A model generated the notes under the pieces. The model saw nothing but the letters and a program-made list of their open reading frames with translations. It was not told the origin of the DNA and searched no databases. Positions 21,764 through 33,933 of a stretch of 64,000 nt of DNA are shown here, piece after piece (the stretch's first letter is position 1; each line of letters opens with the position of its first letter). Made by a program: the position numbers and the translations under genes. Origin of the DNA: Ottelia alismoides. Lineage: Eukaryota > Streptophyta > Magnoliopsida > Alismatales > Hydrocharitaceae. The stretch is taken from contig JAZKJV010002623.1 in assembly GCA_037367405.1 (NCBI GenBank), positions 558,001 to 622,000 on the forward strand, given 5' to 3'.

Positions 21764-23130
21764 ATTCCTATGGCATTTGTAGCGTGATCACCCATATACT
21801 AAAGCTCTTTCTCAAATGTTTTCCGAATTGTCATCTCTAAAACCCTTTAAGTGCGAAGACTGCTAGTTCGACAAACATCATCCGGCTCCATTTCCTCGTA
21901 GAACTGAGCCACATCGATCATTACAGTTCTCTTTATTCTATTCTGTTGTTCATACTACTAGTCATATATACTTTGTTGTCTTTGTGGATAATTACAACAA
22001 GTCTTCTTGGTTCTAGTTGATCAAGGAACGATCAGAAATTAATAACATTGTTAAGTCCTTCAGCTTATTAAAACATCTTTCTCTACATATAGTCGGACTA
22101 ACAGGAGTGATAACGCTCTTGAGTTTACTCAACCGGACTTTGTATATTTCTTTGCCACTCAAGGAACCCTTCACCAAACCCCGCATCAGTGTACCTCACA
22201 AGAGAATGAGGTAGCAGAAAGGAAGCTTCGCCATCTTTTGGACATTACCATACCTTACTCACATGAAGGTTCCTAAAACCCATTGGGGATGTTGTTCTCA
22301 ATGCCATATATCCCATCAATAGGATCTCGTCTTCAGTCCTCAAGGAGTAACTTCTTTCTCACTATTGTATACTGACAAGAAACCCTTTCCACTTCCATTG
22401 AGGAATTTTGGTTGCACTGTCTTAGTACACAATTTTCAGGTTGCGGATAAATTGTCTCCTCGTGTTATCAAGTGTGACTTCTTTGGATATTCTTATACAC
22501 AAAACGAGCATAGGTGCTACGACCCTACCGGTCATCATTGCTATATTATCAGCAAATGTCAACTTTTTTGAATGGACAGGCTATTTTACACCGTCTATCA
22601 ATGGCCTTCCCTTAGAACTACCACCACTGATTGTTTACAAATGCAAATACACTATTTTGCTTGCTTGTGTACCTATGTATGTTCCTTATTTGCAGGAAAA
22701 TTTGTCTTTTTCAAGTACTCCCACCATTATTGCACTGGATGCTCCTTAAGAACTCCCCATAGCTCTATGGAAATCCAAATGGCAATGTACATTTCATCCT
22801 ATGTCACGTTTTACATCTGATGATGGTTTATCCAGTTGTGACAAGAGATTTACAGATGCTCTCATGGTTATTTTTGTTCCTCGAGATACAGGACCATGGC
22901 AGGTGAAAAGCCATGGATGACATGGACGCACTTACACCCAGGGGCACTTGGGATCTTGTGATGTGCCCTCTAGGAATCAGGCATGTGCCATATAGATGGG
23001 TCTTTATGACGAAATAATCACTTGATGGTTATATTGACATATTGAAAGCCAAGCTGGTAACTAAATACTTCGTGCAGACCTATTGTATGGATTACTTTGA
23101 GGCTTTCTCTCTGGTTGTCAGAATAGAAAC
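21764..23130 (+). pseudogene. Old copia element (copia 0), fragment 2: integrase to start of RT
   Basis: It resumes in the GAG-pre-integrase region right after the copia 1 duplication (joined reading gives an FLWHL motif). Integrase remnants follow (VVFVDNYNKSSWF), then an ADKLSPRVIKCDFFGYS stretch at about 22,440-22,500 typical of the integrase C-terminal region. The start of reverse transcriptase follows, with YRWVF and a YFVQTY-like motif to about 23,125. Many stops and shifts. It is cut by copia 2. Confidence 0.75.
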
Positions 23131-23273
23131 TGTAGAGATATATTTCATATATGTGTACCGTTTATATATTTCCATGTTCTTCTGTCCACTTTATGTAATT
23201 TGCCCATAGGCTTCTCCATATATAAGAGAACCTAGGACCCAAACAATAAACAACTATTTCTATTTTCCCAACA
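23131..23273 (+). repeat. Copia 2 5' LTR
   Basis: 143 bp, TGTAGAGATATA...CCCAACA, with the TATATAAGAG motif shared with the other short-LTR copia elements here. Confidence 0.9.
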
Positions 23274-23821
23274 TGGTATCAGAGCGGCTGTCTTAGACCG
23301 AGCTCTTGTACAGAAACCCTAAGCCTAAACCCACCCTCAAGCCTCTCCCTCACGTGTGTCGCCTAAGGCTTCTGCCGCCCAGCCCCCGCGGGCCTCTGCA
23401 CCCCCATCACCCGTCGCCAGGCCTCGCAGGCCCCTCCACCCCCGCCGCCAGGCCTCCGCACGTCGCCACCAGGCCCCTTCCCTCTTCCCCGAAGGGCCCT
23501 CCGTCGTCACCATGCCCCTACGGTCCACCGGCGTCGCTAGGCCTTGTGGCCCCCACGGGTCGACCTACTTCCGCCGCGTGGTCCTACAACACGGCCTTTG
23601 AGCACCACCGCTCACCTAGGACCTCGTGAACTCTCTCTCTTCGGCTGGCTGCACCTACTCTCTCCAAGGGGTACCGCTGCTCTTCCCTTTTAAGTGGGGG
23701 GACACCACCGTCGAGCTTTCTCCTTAGATGAGATTGGTTGCATAAGTCTACATATGTAACCAAATCTCCCTTTGTCAATGTAGACAAACACTTGTCTAGT
23801 CTTCAATCCTAGTCTTCTTCA

Positions 23822-26800
23822 AGCGTGAAGTCAGAAAACAAGGTAGATATCCCCTCCACATTCGCCTTCAGAGGCCCTACGCCTATAGTAAAGATGGACA
23901 GGTCAAATTATGAACTGTGGGCTATGCAGTTCATGAGCATGATTAAGTCTACAGGTAAGAAACATATTCTTACCGAGGAAAAGCCGACTGAGAAGACTGG
24001 GATTAACGCCTTACGGGAAGCATAGGATGCATATGCCAAGGTTTGGCTTTCAGGCACATTGGCAATAGAGATCGCCATTGATATACTCCACCATCTCACA
24101 ACCAAGGCGATGCGGGATCCTCTCGTTGCTACTTATTCACAGGCAAAGAATGAGACAAAGATTTTACAACTCCAACATGATATATTTACTATCAAGCAGA
24201 ATGGACGCCCTCTTTACTCGATATATACATCCTTACATGGGATGTCCGAGAAGCTCTATAGCTTCATGCCTCTCACATCTACTCCTGAGCAGCAGAAGAC
24301 TTATAAGAATGCTACCATGGTTGGTGTATTCCTGGCAGTCCTTGATCCTGAGTATGAGGCAGTCTGTTCCAAGATTTTGGCAGACTCTAATATTCCTCCT
24401 ATAGAGGAAGCCTTCCGCAGGCTCAGTCGGATCATTGTTCCATCTTCTACAGCCAATCAGACTTCTTCAGTGATGGCGGCCTCCAGAGATCTAGGAGGTT
24501 CTTCTCAATTTCATGGGCGAGCATGGCAACGGAGGTCGTGTTGGACAACCCTGCAAATTTTGCCACCGTTCTGGACATACCAAAAATACATGCTACTCTA
24601 ATCATGGATTTCATGCCTATGCTCGAGTGCCTGAGTAGATTGAGCCCCAGGTTGCCTCCTCTCTAGATCAACGATTTGATGACCTTCTAGCCCGATTGAG
24701 GGGCATTATACCTCCAGCCAATCCCGTAATGTCTTCCTCAACCTCTAGGAGTCACTCTGATGTGGCCGCTTCAGCCTCCTCCAGTATCTCAGGTAGTACT
24801 TATGCACTCACTAGCAGTAGTGGATCTGATGTTATAGAATGGATCATGGACTCCGGTGCCACACATCACTTGTGTAGAGATAGGGATCAACTTACAACGT
24901 ACAGACAGGTTCCTCCAGACGAATTGTGGTTATTGCAGATGGGACTCATTCCCCAATCTGGACAGGAGGAGATTAGTAGACGCCCTCTATGCATTTATAG
25001 AATGTGTTGCATGCACCTGACTTCTATGAACTTGTTATCTATTAGTCAGATTACTAAGGATTTACATTGTCGGGCTATATTTGACCCATCTTCTCTTGTA
25101 TTTCAGGACAACCTTAAGGGAAAGGTGATTTGGGTGTGGTCGTGAGCAAGGTGGTCTCTATCGCTTAGTTCGAACTCTGTATGCTAGCATTTCCTCTCTT
25201 TCTGTTGGACATGTCTCACTCTTCACGTGGCATCTGCACTTTGGTCATCTCCCACTCCAAAAATGTGTCGTGTTCTACCTCAGATCTCTCCTCGCTCATC
25301 CTTTCAATGTGACGCATATCAGTTGGGAAAACATCATCGATCTGCATTTCCCAATCATCAGAGTCAGAGCAGTAGCTCCATTTTTGAGTTGTTTCATATA
25401 GATATTTGGGGTCCCATACGTGTTCCTGATCATCAGGGACATAGGTTTTATCTTGTTGCAGTAGATGATTTCTCTCGTCGGTCTTGTGTTTTTTTATTAA
25501 AGAATAAATCTGAAGCCCGAGATGTTATCAAGCATTTTCTAATTAAAGTAACAAATGTGTTTTCGACCTCTGTGAAATTTGTGAGAACTGATAATGCCTT
25601 AGAATTTTGTACTCATACTCTTTCCAAGTATTTTTTATCCCAAGGTATTATTCATCAAACTTCATGTGCATATACTTCCCAACAAAATGGTATTGCAGAG
25701 AGAAAGCATCACATTTGTTTGATATTACGAGGACCCTTATCATTTAGAGTCGTGCTCCGCATTCTTTTTGGGGTGATGATGTCCTTACAGCATGCTATCT
25801 TATTAATCGCATGCCCTTGTCGGTCTTAGGTGAGAAAATTCCCTTTTCTCTTGCCTTTCCTGAAAAGGAATTATTGTCACTTACTCCTGTGTTTGGCTCG
25901 ATTACGTTTGTCCACCAATTATCATTAGGGATTGACAAGCTCTCTCTTAGAGTTGTCAAGTGTGTCTTTCTCGATTACTCTAGGACACAAAAAAGGTACA
26001 TATTTATGATCCATTGCATAGGAAGTACTATGTTAGTGTTGATGTCACCTTTTTCGAGTATGTAATGTACTTTTCTCATATATGTGATCGGTTAACTTCT
26101 TCAAACTCAGACGATGAAATATATATGCTACCACCACCATCACCACCTTCCTCATCAACTCCACAACCACCATCACCACCACCACTGTCGTCGCCGCCAC
26201 CTCCACCACCTACTACGGTTCCAGCTCCTCCTTTGGCACATCACTATACTCGTCAGCCTACTTCTGCTCATGATCACTACTTATCATCTAGCACACGTGA
26301 GGTATGTTCTGAATACACAATTTATAACGATGGGTCGGGTGATCTACCTGAGCAGGACTCTTTACGAGGGACAGACGTGGAGGTTGCTGATTTGGACTTA
26401 CCTATTGCACTTTGGAAGCAGAAACGCGGTTGTGCATCATATTTTATAGCATCCATGGTCTCCTTTGATCGCTTGATTGGCGATTTCAGGAAGTTTGCAG
26501 TTGCATTGTCAGCCATGCCAATTCTACGAAATTATCAGGAGGTTCTGCAGGACAGTCGTGGCAATTAGCTATGGAAGAGGAGATGGTTGCCCTTCAGTCG
26601 AGAGGTACCTGGAGTCTTGACCTAGCTCCCATTGGAGCATCTATAGTAAGTTGTAACTGGGTTTTTACACTGAGAACCTCCAGAGGTATGACTACTATTA
26701 TGGTGTATGTTGATGATATACTTATTATAGGAGATGATATGTAGGGAATAAAAAGAGCAAAAGAATTTCTGGATCGTAAGTTTGTTACCAAGGATCTGGA

Positions 26801-27641
26801 AGCTCTAAGATGCTTTCTGGGATAGGAGTTTGCCAGAAACCAACAGGGGCTTGTGATGACTCAGAGGAAGTATGTCACTGATTTGTTGAGTGACACAGGA
26901 ATGCTTGGATGTTAATCTACAACTACATCCATGGATCCAAGCATGAAGCTTTATGATGATGATACTGATGAGGTGGATAGGAAAAGATACAGAGAGTTGG
27001 TTAGAAGCCTCTTTATGTTACCATTACCAGACCTGGTATTTCATTTGCAGTTAGTCGGGTGAGCCAATTCATGGAACAACCTCGTCAAGTTCATATGGAT
27101 GATATACAAATGAATACTAAGGTATCTCAACGAGCGCGGGACTGATATTAAGAAGGGGTGATTCAATAACTATCTCAGCATATGCAGATGCAGACTATGC
27201 GGGATGCCCCAAGGACAGGAAGTGTACATCAGGGTTTGCTATATTTGTTGGAGATTCTCTTGTCTCATGGAAAAGTAAGAAGGAAGCTATGGTTGCTACG
27301 TCAAGTGGTGAACTGAGTACAGAGCTATGGCACAAGCAGGTATAGAAATGATGTGGGTTCGAGCATATCTACATATAGAGGTACCTCTTCCCACGTCGCT
27401 AGATTGTGACAACCAAGCTGCTTTATTCATTGCTAATAACATTGCTTTTCATGAGAGGACAAAGCACATTGAGGTTGATTGCCATTATATACGTGACATG
27501 ATCCAGAAGAGATTCATTTCTACATCTCATGTTAGCTCAGGGGACCATACGGCAGACATTTTCACTAAAGCCTTGCTGAGAGGGCCCTTCCAAAAATATT
27601 CATCCCAACTGAGCATGATAGATATCTATGTTCCATCTTGA
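23822..27641 (+). pseudogene. Copia 2 gag-pol, broken
   Basis: The gag start has GTG where copia 1 and 3 have ATG. Capsid sequence runs to about 24,480, a damaged zinc-knuckle region to 24,600, protease WIMDSGATHHLC at about 24,840, then integrase (FELFHIDIWGPIRVPDHQG at about 25,385). A proline-rich linker covers 26,130-26,230. Reverse transcriptase starts at about 26,570 but jumps from CNWVFT (about 26,655) almost directly to the YVDDIL catalytic segment (about 26,707). The conserved palm and fingers between them are lost, roughly 400 bases by comparison with copia 1. RNase H remains to 27641. Several stops and frameshifts also occur. It cannot make a working enzyme. Confidence 0.88.
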
Positions 27642-27648
27642 GGGGAAG

Positions 27649-27790
27649 TGTAGAGATATATTTCATATATGTGTATCGTTTATATATTTCATGTTCTTCT
27701 GTCCACTTTATGTAATTTGCTCATAAGCTTCTCCCTATATAAGAGAGCCTAGGACCCAAGGAATAAACAACTCTTTCTATTTTCCCAACA
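27649..27790 (+). repeat. Copia 2 3' LTR
   Basis: 142 bp, about 6% different from the 5' LTR, implying a much older insertion than copia 1. Confidence 0.9.
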
Positions 27791-29050
27791 GAACTATATG
27801 CACTATTCTTTCTATTGTTAATGAGAACTGCCTTATCTTTCAGCTATATATGAAAAATATTTTTCTCTTTGGAGATCTCGAGGAGGAGATTTATATGATG
27901 CAACTGTTGGATTACTCAGTCGAGGGGGAGCGTGGGTGCCGACTCCGTAAGGCCATCTATGGCCTAAAGCAGAGTTCTCAGGCATGGTTTGGTAGGCTTA
28001 CTATGAATACCATTTCTCTTGGCTTCCACAGAACGATATTTGACTATTCTGTCTTTCTCTGACAATGGTCAACTAGCACTATTATACTAGTTGTCTATGT
28101 TGATGACATGGTTGTCATTGAAGATGACAAAGCAGGTATTTTAGAGACCGATGCCTTCCTCCAGGAGGGGTTTGTCACGAATGATCTTGGACAACTATGC
28201 TACTTTCTTGGCATTGAGGTGATACGTACTACAGAGGGACTACATCTCTCACAATGGAAGTATTGTTTGAATATTCTTACAGAGGTTGGACTACTTGGAT
28301 GTAAGCCATCTGGCATCCATGTAGAACTGAGGAAACACTCCACATCTACTGATCTTGAGTTTGAGGATACCACATGATATAAGAGCCTAATGGGCGAACT
28401 TCTCTACCTAGCTGTTACTGTGATAGATAGATCGTATGTTGTGAGCGTGGCCAACCAGCACGTGGAGGCCTCTTTACAATCATTAGCATGATGTTGTTCT
28501 GACCATTCGATAGTTGAAGGAATCTTTAGGGAGAGGCCTCTTTTATGGGGTCAATGGTATCACTAATGTCACTGCTTATACAAATGCAGATTATGCAAGT
28601 TCACCTGAGGACCAACCACTACAAGTTATGTTATGTTTGTTGGTGGCAACCTTGTTACATGGAAAAGCAAGAAGCAGACAGTGGTTTCTAGATCGAGTGC
28701 AGAGGCAGAATACAGAGCGATGGCCCAAATCACTTGTAAGATTACCTGGCTTGTCTCCTTTCTTTAGGATCTTGAACGTCCTGCTACTACTCAGGTACCC
28801 TTATATTGTGATAACAAGTCTGCTACATAGATTACCACCAACCTAGTATTTCATCAGCAGACCAAACAATTTAAAGTTAAGTGTCACTCCGTTCGAGATG
28901 TTGTACGGATGAAGATCAGTATTCTTCATATCTTCATAGATTTTCAGCTTGCAGACATACTCATGAAGGTGCTACAGAAGAAACACCTCTCGCGGTTGAT
29001 TTCCAAGTTGGGCATGAATGAACGATAGATATGCTCCAACTTGAGGGGGA
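27791..29050 (+). pseudogene. Old copia element (copia 0), fragment 3: RT and RNase H
   Basis: The reading picks up exactly where fragment 2 stopped, with LFGDLEEEIYM and KAIYGLKQSSQAWF (27,860-27,990). The catalytic VYVDDMVV is at about 28,095, then LGQLCYFLGIEV, and RNase H remnants end near 29,030. The stretch ttgaggggga at 29041-29050 is its polypurine tract. Stops at several points show long decay. It is a different copia lineage from copia 1 and 2. Confidence 0.8.
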
Positions 29051-29164
29051 TGTTAGAGTTATTTTGTTATTGGACTATTTCTCTTTATTTATTTATTAAT
29101 CATGTAACCCTTCGGGATCCTTTATGTAGAAAAGTCATTCATTCTCTCATTTTTTCTCCACACA
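29051..29164 (+). repeat. Old copia 0 3' LTR (right end uncertain)
   Basis: It begins TGTTAGAGTTATTTTG immediately after the purine tract and probably ends at a CA near 29164. No matching 5' LTR is visible upstream of 16073, so the end is a guess. Confidence 0.5.
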
Positions 29165-29202
29165 TTTATATTTATACTGATTTGGTTGGCATGAACATCC
29201 TA

Positions 29203-29284
29203 TGACCCTTGTTCATATAAATTATGACAGTCAAAGGCAGATTGACCCGTGTTCGTATAAATAATGACAGTCAGAGGCAGATTG
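29203..29284. repeat. Tandem repeat, two units of about 41 bp
   Basis: Two copies of a unit containing gtt-ca/cg-tataaa followed by atgacagtcaaaggcagattga, with a few differences. Confidence 0.7.
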
Positions 29285-29625
29285 AAATAATGTGGACATG
29301 GGTTTGTAAACATAATGATAATATGAGATATATAAGGTGGAACATGTCTGAGTTAATTGAATCCCTTATTGGGCAGAAAACCCATGCATGATAACAAACA
29401 AATAAATACGAGGCATAGACATGGCTAAATGGTAACAACACAATGTTAATGTTTAGTTGTATTACTATAATAAGAGAAATAATCATACCTACGTTTGGAG
29501 TGCAACCCTCGTGATCCTAGTGTCCTACTTAGAGTATTAGGTATGGTTCCGCATGTACTGGCAGTGTTCTACAACCATGTCACTTGAACGTACTACAGAT
29601 ACTATTAGTATGCTCTGCATCCTTA

Positions 29626-29768
29626 GGGCATGTTTGGTTGTTGGGTTGGACTGGGTTGGGTTGGACTGGGTTGGGATGGGTGAATAGTAATCTGTGAGGA
29701 GGAAGTACCCTTGTGAATAATAACCAGGGTTGGGCCAACCCTGCCCAACCCTGCAACCAAACAGGCCT
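29626..29768. mobile_element. Tourist-like MITE (PIF/Harbinger), 143 bp
   Basis: Flanked by TTA on both sides (29623-29625 and 29769-29771). The ends GGGCATGTTTGGTTG and, as complement, AGGCCTGTTTGGTTG form an inverted repeat. The interior is rich in gggttgg and ccaaccc. A relative lies at 58950-59101. No protein is encoded. Confidence 0.7.
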
Positions 29769-29771
29769 TTA

Positions 29772-32191
29772 GTATGGTACTCATCGAAAGACTTATACTT
29801 AATCATAAGATTGTACCATTGGCCATAGTGTACTTGTTCTCGGGATCCCCTTGTAGCGGATAAGCTGTGGGAATGGGTTGAAGTGGAATTAAGGTTTGCT
29901 TGCATGAGTTGGTTGCTATACAACATATGTTGTGACCATATATATTATGTTATTATGGTCTAAACTCAGCAACTAAATGAAAGCATCCATGAATATAATA
30001 CTTATGTCTATGTGTATATAATTACATCCCAATGGATAATGTGGAGAAACATAAAAATGATAAGTTTATGATGTAAATACGAACACAAGCACTTACAGAA
30101 TACTAGTTGCGAATTGCGTGTAATTTATAACACATGGTTTGGGAAACCGAACAAGTAATTACAATGATAATAAATAATAGAACATGAACATACATTTCTT
30201 TACTCTTTAACATGTGTGGTTAGAGTATAATGTTATTAGTCTGTTTTAGTTGTGCTGAGCTTTCATATGTACTTCAAAAACCCATTCAGGCTTTGCCAGT
30301 TGTTGAACAGCGGTTGGGATTTGAGCTTCTGATGTTTGTACTATGGTACATTTTCACTAGTAGAGTTGTATTTAGTTGTACTGATTTATGTAGCTTCTAC
30401 GGCTTAAGTTTTCATTCATGTAGAATATATTATGGACCATGTGTATAATTGTAAATTATCGAGAATCATGAATATATAATGTTATTGGAGCACTTTATAG
30501 TTTACTTTCCCCATTCACATTCCGAATACTAATCATGATTTATAAATGCGACCACTACTGAGTATTTGGATCCTCGGAAGTTTTGGTCGATCTAGCTGGA
30601 TATCGACTGGGTCCGATGCTCCAGTGGGGGGTGGGGATTCACATCTACAGGTACAAGTACAATTGTTGGAACCAAAGCAGTGGGTGCCAATCATTGTTGC
30701 ACTTTGGCCCATTTACTTTTAATGAATATAATGGATGCCCTGGAAAGGTGTGCTACAGATACATGTGCTACAAGAATGTTGAGGGGATTTACAATGATGG
30801 AGGTGATTCTATGATTTCCTCCTTTCCTCCTTTCGATGATCACGATTTTTTTCTCGGTACTTATGGGCTCATGGGAGTAGGGATGGCTTTCTCTAAAAAC
30901 TCCTTATGGGTATTTATGGTTTCTCCAATAGTTTTGATTGACGGCTGGGAACTTGAGATCACATTCCATGTTTGAGAGAGATATTTGTTATATATTGAGC
31001 ATCAAATAATTGTTAGATGGAATGTCACATTTTATGAGAATTCTATGCTTCATTCGATGATTGAGTCCATTGATAGGAGGGTAGGTGATGGTATACACAA
31101 ACATATGGAGTTTGAATCAGTACAACATAGTAATCTAGCAGTTGATCATACCAGTTCTAATCAGGCTAATATTGAACATGAAGGGAGGTTTTATCCTCGC
31201 ACATCATGGAAAGCAAAACCGTCAAATCAAATTTGACGAGATAAAGGCTCATCGTATGAGCCACATTGCAATTATATAACAAAAAATTTTGATTGCAAAT
31301 GCGATAAATTAACTGTGAAATCACATGATTGCGGAAACCACTTCCAAACTATTTCGCTAATCGCACGAGATTAGGAATTACACTTTTGAAGCATGATTAC
31401 GATCATAATCTAAAATAGGAGACCTCATGGCTGGAGCCTGCTCCAATGGAGCTTTCACTTGCAGGCACGACGATGACCCGTGAGCCTCCTGTGAACTTGA
31501 GAGACGACCTCTCCTCCATGAAGAAGATGATTCTCCTCGTAAAATCATGCAGAACGCCAAGGAAGAGAAGAGATTGAGAGAGAGGTGGATGTCCTCTTAG
31601 AGGAGAAGAAATAATTCATCTTCTCCTCCTCTGAAAGAGTCTAGAAAATGGGGAATTCTCTTAAGAGGTTCCAAGGCCCTCCCTATATACTGCTAGTGGA
31701 TGGCTAGGATTTAGCTTCCTTTCCTTAGATGAATGGCTAAGATTGAGTCTTATTTCAAATAGAATGAAAAGAAATCAAGAGAGAAATTAATCACCAATAT
31801 GGAAATCCGGATATTTCATTCGCACCAAAAGATAGAGTGTGTGTGTGAAGATTTCTTCCTCTCTTTACTTTCCTTTCCAAATTGAATTAGAATTAATTGT
31901 TGCATTTTATCCACAATTAAATTGTGACAATTAGCAAGATATTTTCTAAGGAAATGAATCGCAAATTCATTAGACTAAAATTGAATGTAAATCCAATTTA
32001 CATTTATTTATGTTTAATGTGAATACAATTCATATATATATATATATATATATATTGTGTGAATCAAATTCATATTTTTAGTCCTTAAATTAAATGTGAA
32101 TCATAAATATTTTTATTAATTAATGTAAAATAATATTCACATTAGTCATATGTCCACTTATGTGAATTGCATTCACATTATTATTGATTGG
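29772..32191. other. Gene-poor region; small open frames of unknown nature
   Basis: Open frames at 30230-30448, 30583-30975 and 30985-31236 (all plus) lie end to end and are longer than their AT-rich neighbours. I recognise no domain in the first two. The third contains VRWNVTFYENSMLHS, faintly like the linker after a copia integrase, so a retroelement relic is possible. 31,380-32,190 holds nothing I can name beyond a TA microsatellite. Confidence 0.3.
32034..32055. repeat. TA microsatellite
   Basis: About 22 bp of uninterrupted AT dinucleotide repeat. Confidence 0.8.
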
Positions 32192-32206
32192 TGTAAGTTA
32201 ATATCC

Positions 32207-32401
32207 ATGCCCACTTCAATGGTACGGTGGTAGAGCAGTGTGTTGACCACCCAAAAGAACAGGGTTCTAATCCCCCCTTGTGGGAGTTGCGTTAAGTAGA
32301 TGACAACTAGTATAAAAAATAGCTGGAACTTTCAATATTGATTTGAGCACAAATCAATGTTGCTGACCATATTTAAATAGAGAAGGCTTCACCATTTTTA
32401 A
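32207..32401 (+). mobile_element. Candidate tRNA-derived SINE
   Basis: A tRNA-like head is seen: an A-box-like TGGTACGGTGGTAGAGCAG at about 32220-32238 and a B-box-like GGTTCTAATCC at 32263-32273. The spacing between them is about that of a pol III internal promoter, and short cccac/gtggg arms flank the pair. A possible 15-bp target duplication, tgtaagttaatatcc (32192-32206) and tgtaaattaatattc (32402-32416), matches 13 of 15. Similar taatgtaaa-type words also repeat locally, so the duplication could be accidental. It lacks a foldable anticodon arm, so a working tRNA gene is unlikely. Confidence 0.5.
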
Positions 32402-32674
32402 TGTAAATTAATATTCACATCAAGCACATGTCTACTTATGCATAAAATCAATCAACATTAATTAATATTAATATTGATGAATCTATGTATGAAACATAAT
32501 CCAATCAGGACTTATGTGCAGCATCTGTGGATACTTGGAGATAAGGTCAAGGAGATTGTATAAGCCATGTATAGTGAATTAATATTTAGATTTACATCTG
32601 GAATTCAGGTTTCAAACCTCTTTGAGTTATCTAATTTAATCATGCATTGAATCAATTTCTTTAATTGACTATGA

Positions 32675-32726
32675 ACCCTTTCATGATCAATTTCTAACTC
32701 ACCCTTTCATGATCAATTTCTAACTC
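32675..32726. repeat. Exact tandem duplication, 26 bp
   Basis: The unit accctttcatgatcaatttc plus taactc is present twice without change. Confidence 0.85.
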
Positions 32727-33933
32727 TCTGGATATAGAATTAATTCTACAAATTGAGATTTAATTCCAATAATTTCCATTCATCTAAACTTAAAGTGGGG
32801 TCACTAAAATCCATCTGATGTCATAACTTCCTCATATTAGAAGTATCACGCTATATAATATATCACGATCACATCAACCTACAACATTCATAATACTCAT
32901 GCATCCTACTTACTGGAAAACTTTGAAAGCAAATATTATTATTATCAAATTCTTAGTTTCATTCATAAATAAGATGACCATCGATCGAATTCATTGTGAC
33001 CCCAATGCCTCACAAGTGAGCTCCACCCCCCGGTTCAAAAGTATAAATATGTATGATTCATTCAAGCGATCTTACATCTCATGTGTCCTTAAATATACAT
33101 CAGGTTGCCAGTGCATATACCTTGTTAGGACATCAACCTATTGGTCTTGCAAATGTACATACTTAGATATATATATATATATACACACGTATACTTATCC
33201 ACGATCAAAGGATATGTATATGTTCATGATAGTATACGATATAGGTTCTTAGTATCTCAATCTCATCAAGTTAACTTTGTAGCTGGACTTATCTAACGCC
33301 TCTAAATCTATATTCCTATATAAAGGACATGCATCAAGAGTATCAATCGGGTATTAGTCTTTAAAGAAGATTGTTATCTCTTCTCAGAATGAAGATCCTT
33401 CTGAATATCGTTTGTATCCCCAATCTAATTATTTGGATCTACAACTATGCATCAACCTCTGTGATCTAACTCTTCAACACATCTATGATATCAAGATGGC
33501 CATCGTACATAGTTGTAATCGTACTAAGGGACCTTATAAGTGCAAACACAATTTATGCTTTAATTCAAAATGAAATAATTCCAAACAACTTTTATTTCAT
33601 AATGGATCGTCACGGGCTTACATGTCCAACAGTATCCCATTATCCTTTAGAGTCATTCATGGACTACTCTCAAACCTATATCATAACATGTTAGTCAAAA
33701 GTCTTTTGTGTCGAACGCGATGGTAAGTGGATCAACAACAGTTTCGCTAGAGGAAACTTTGGTAATAGTGATATCATCATTTTTTTATCTCCTGCATTAT
33801 GTGAACATTTCCTCTCCATGTCTTTGCTCTTTTGATGCCACTTAAGTTCCTTTGCTTACGTTATAGCATCCAAACTTGTAAAAATCGACTGACTACGCCA
33901 ACTAGTCGAGTCGGTTGGTAATTGACTCGACTA
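32727..33933. other. Intergenic stretch, nothing recognised
   Basis: AT-rich, with open frames up to 117 codons (32899-33252) of no recognised family and a short TA repeat at about 33,165-33,185. Confidence 0.35.

Larger units (their letters stand above)
23131..27790 (+). mobile_element. Ty1/copia retrotransposon 'copia 2', decayed, 4660 bp
   Basis: LTRs at 23131-23273 and 27649-27790 differ at about nine positions plus one indel (roughly 6%). The flanking pentamers are gaaac and gaact. Primer site TGGTATCAGAGC at 23274-23285; purine tract ggggaag before the 3' LTR. Same family layout as copia 1 and 3. It landed in the reverse transcriptase of the old copia 0, whose reading resumes on the far side. 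Confidence 0.9.

Noticed and set aside
32207..32290. Genuine tRNA gene
   Set aside because: The A and B boxes are tRNA-like, but no proper anticodon arm or full 7-bp acceptor stem can be folded; a SINE head fits better.
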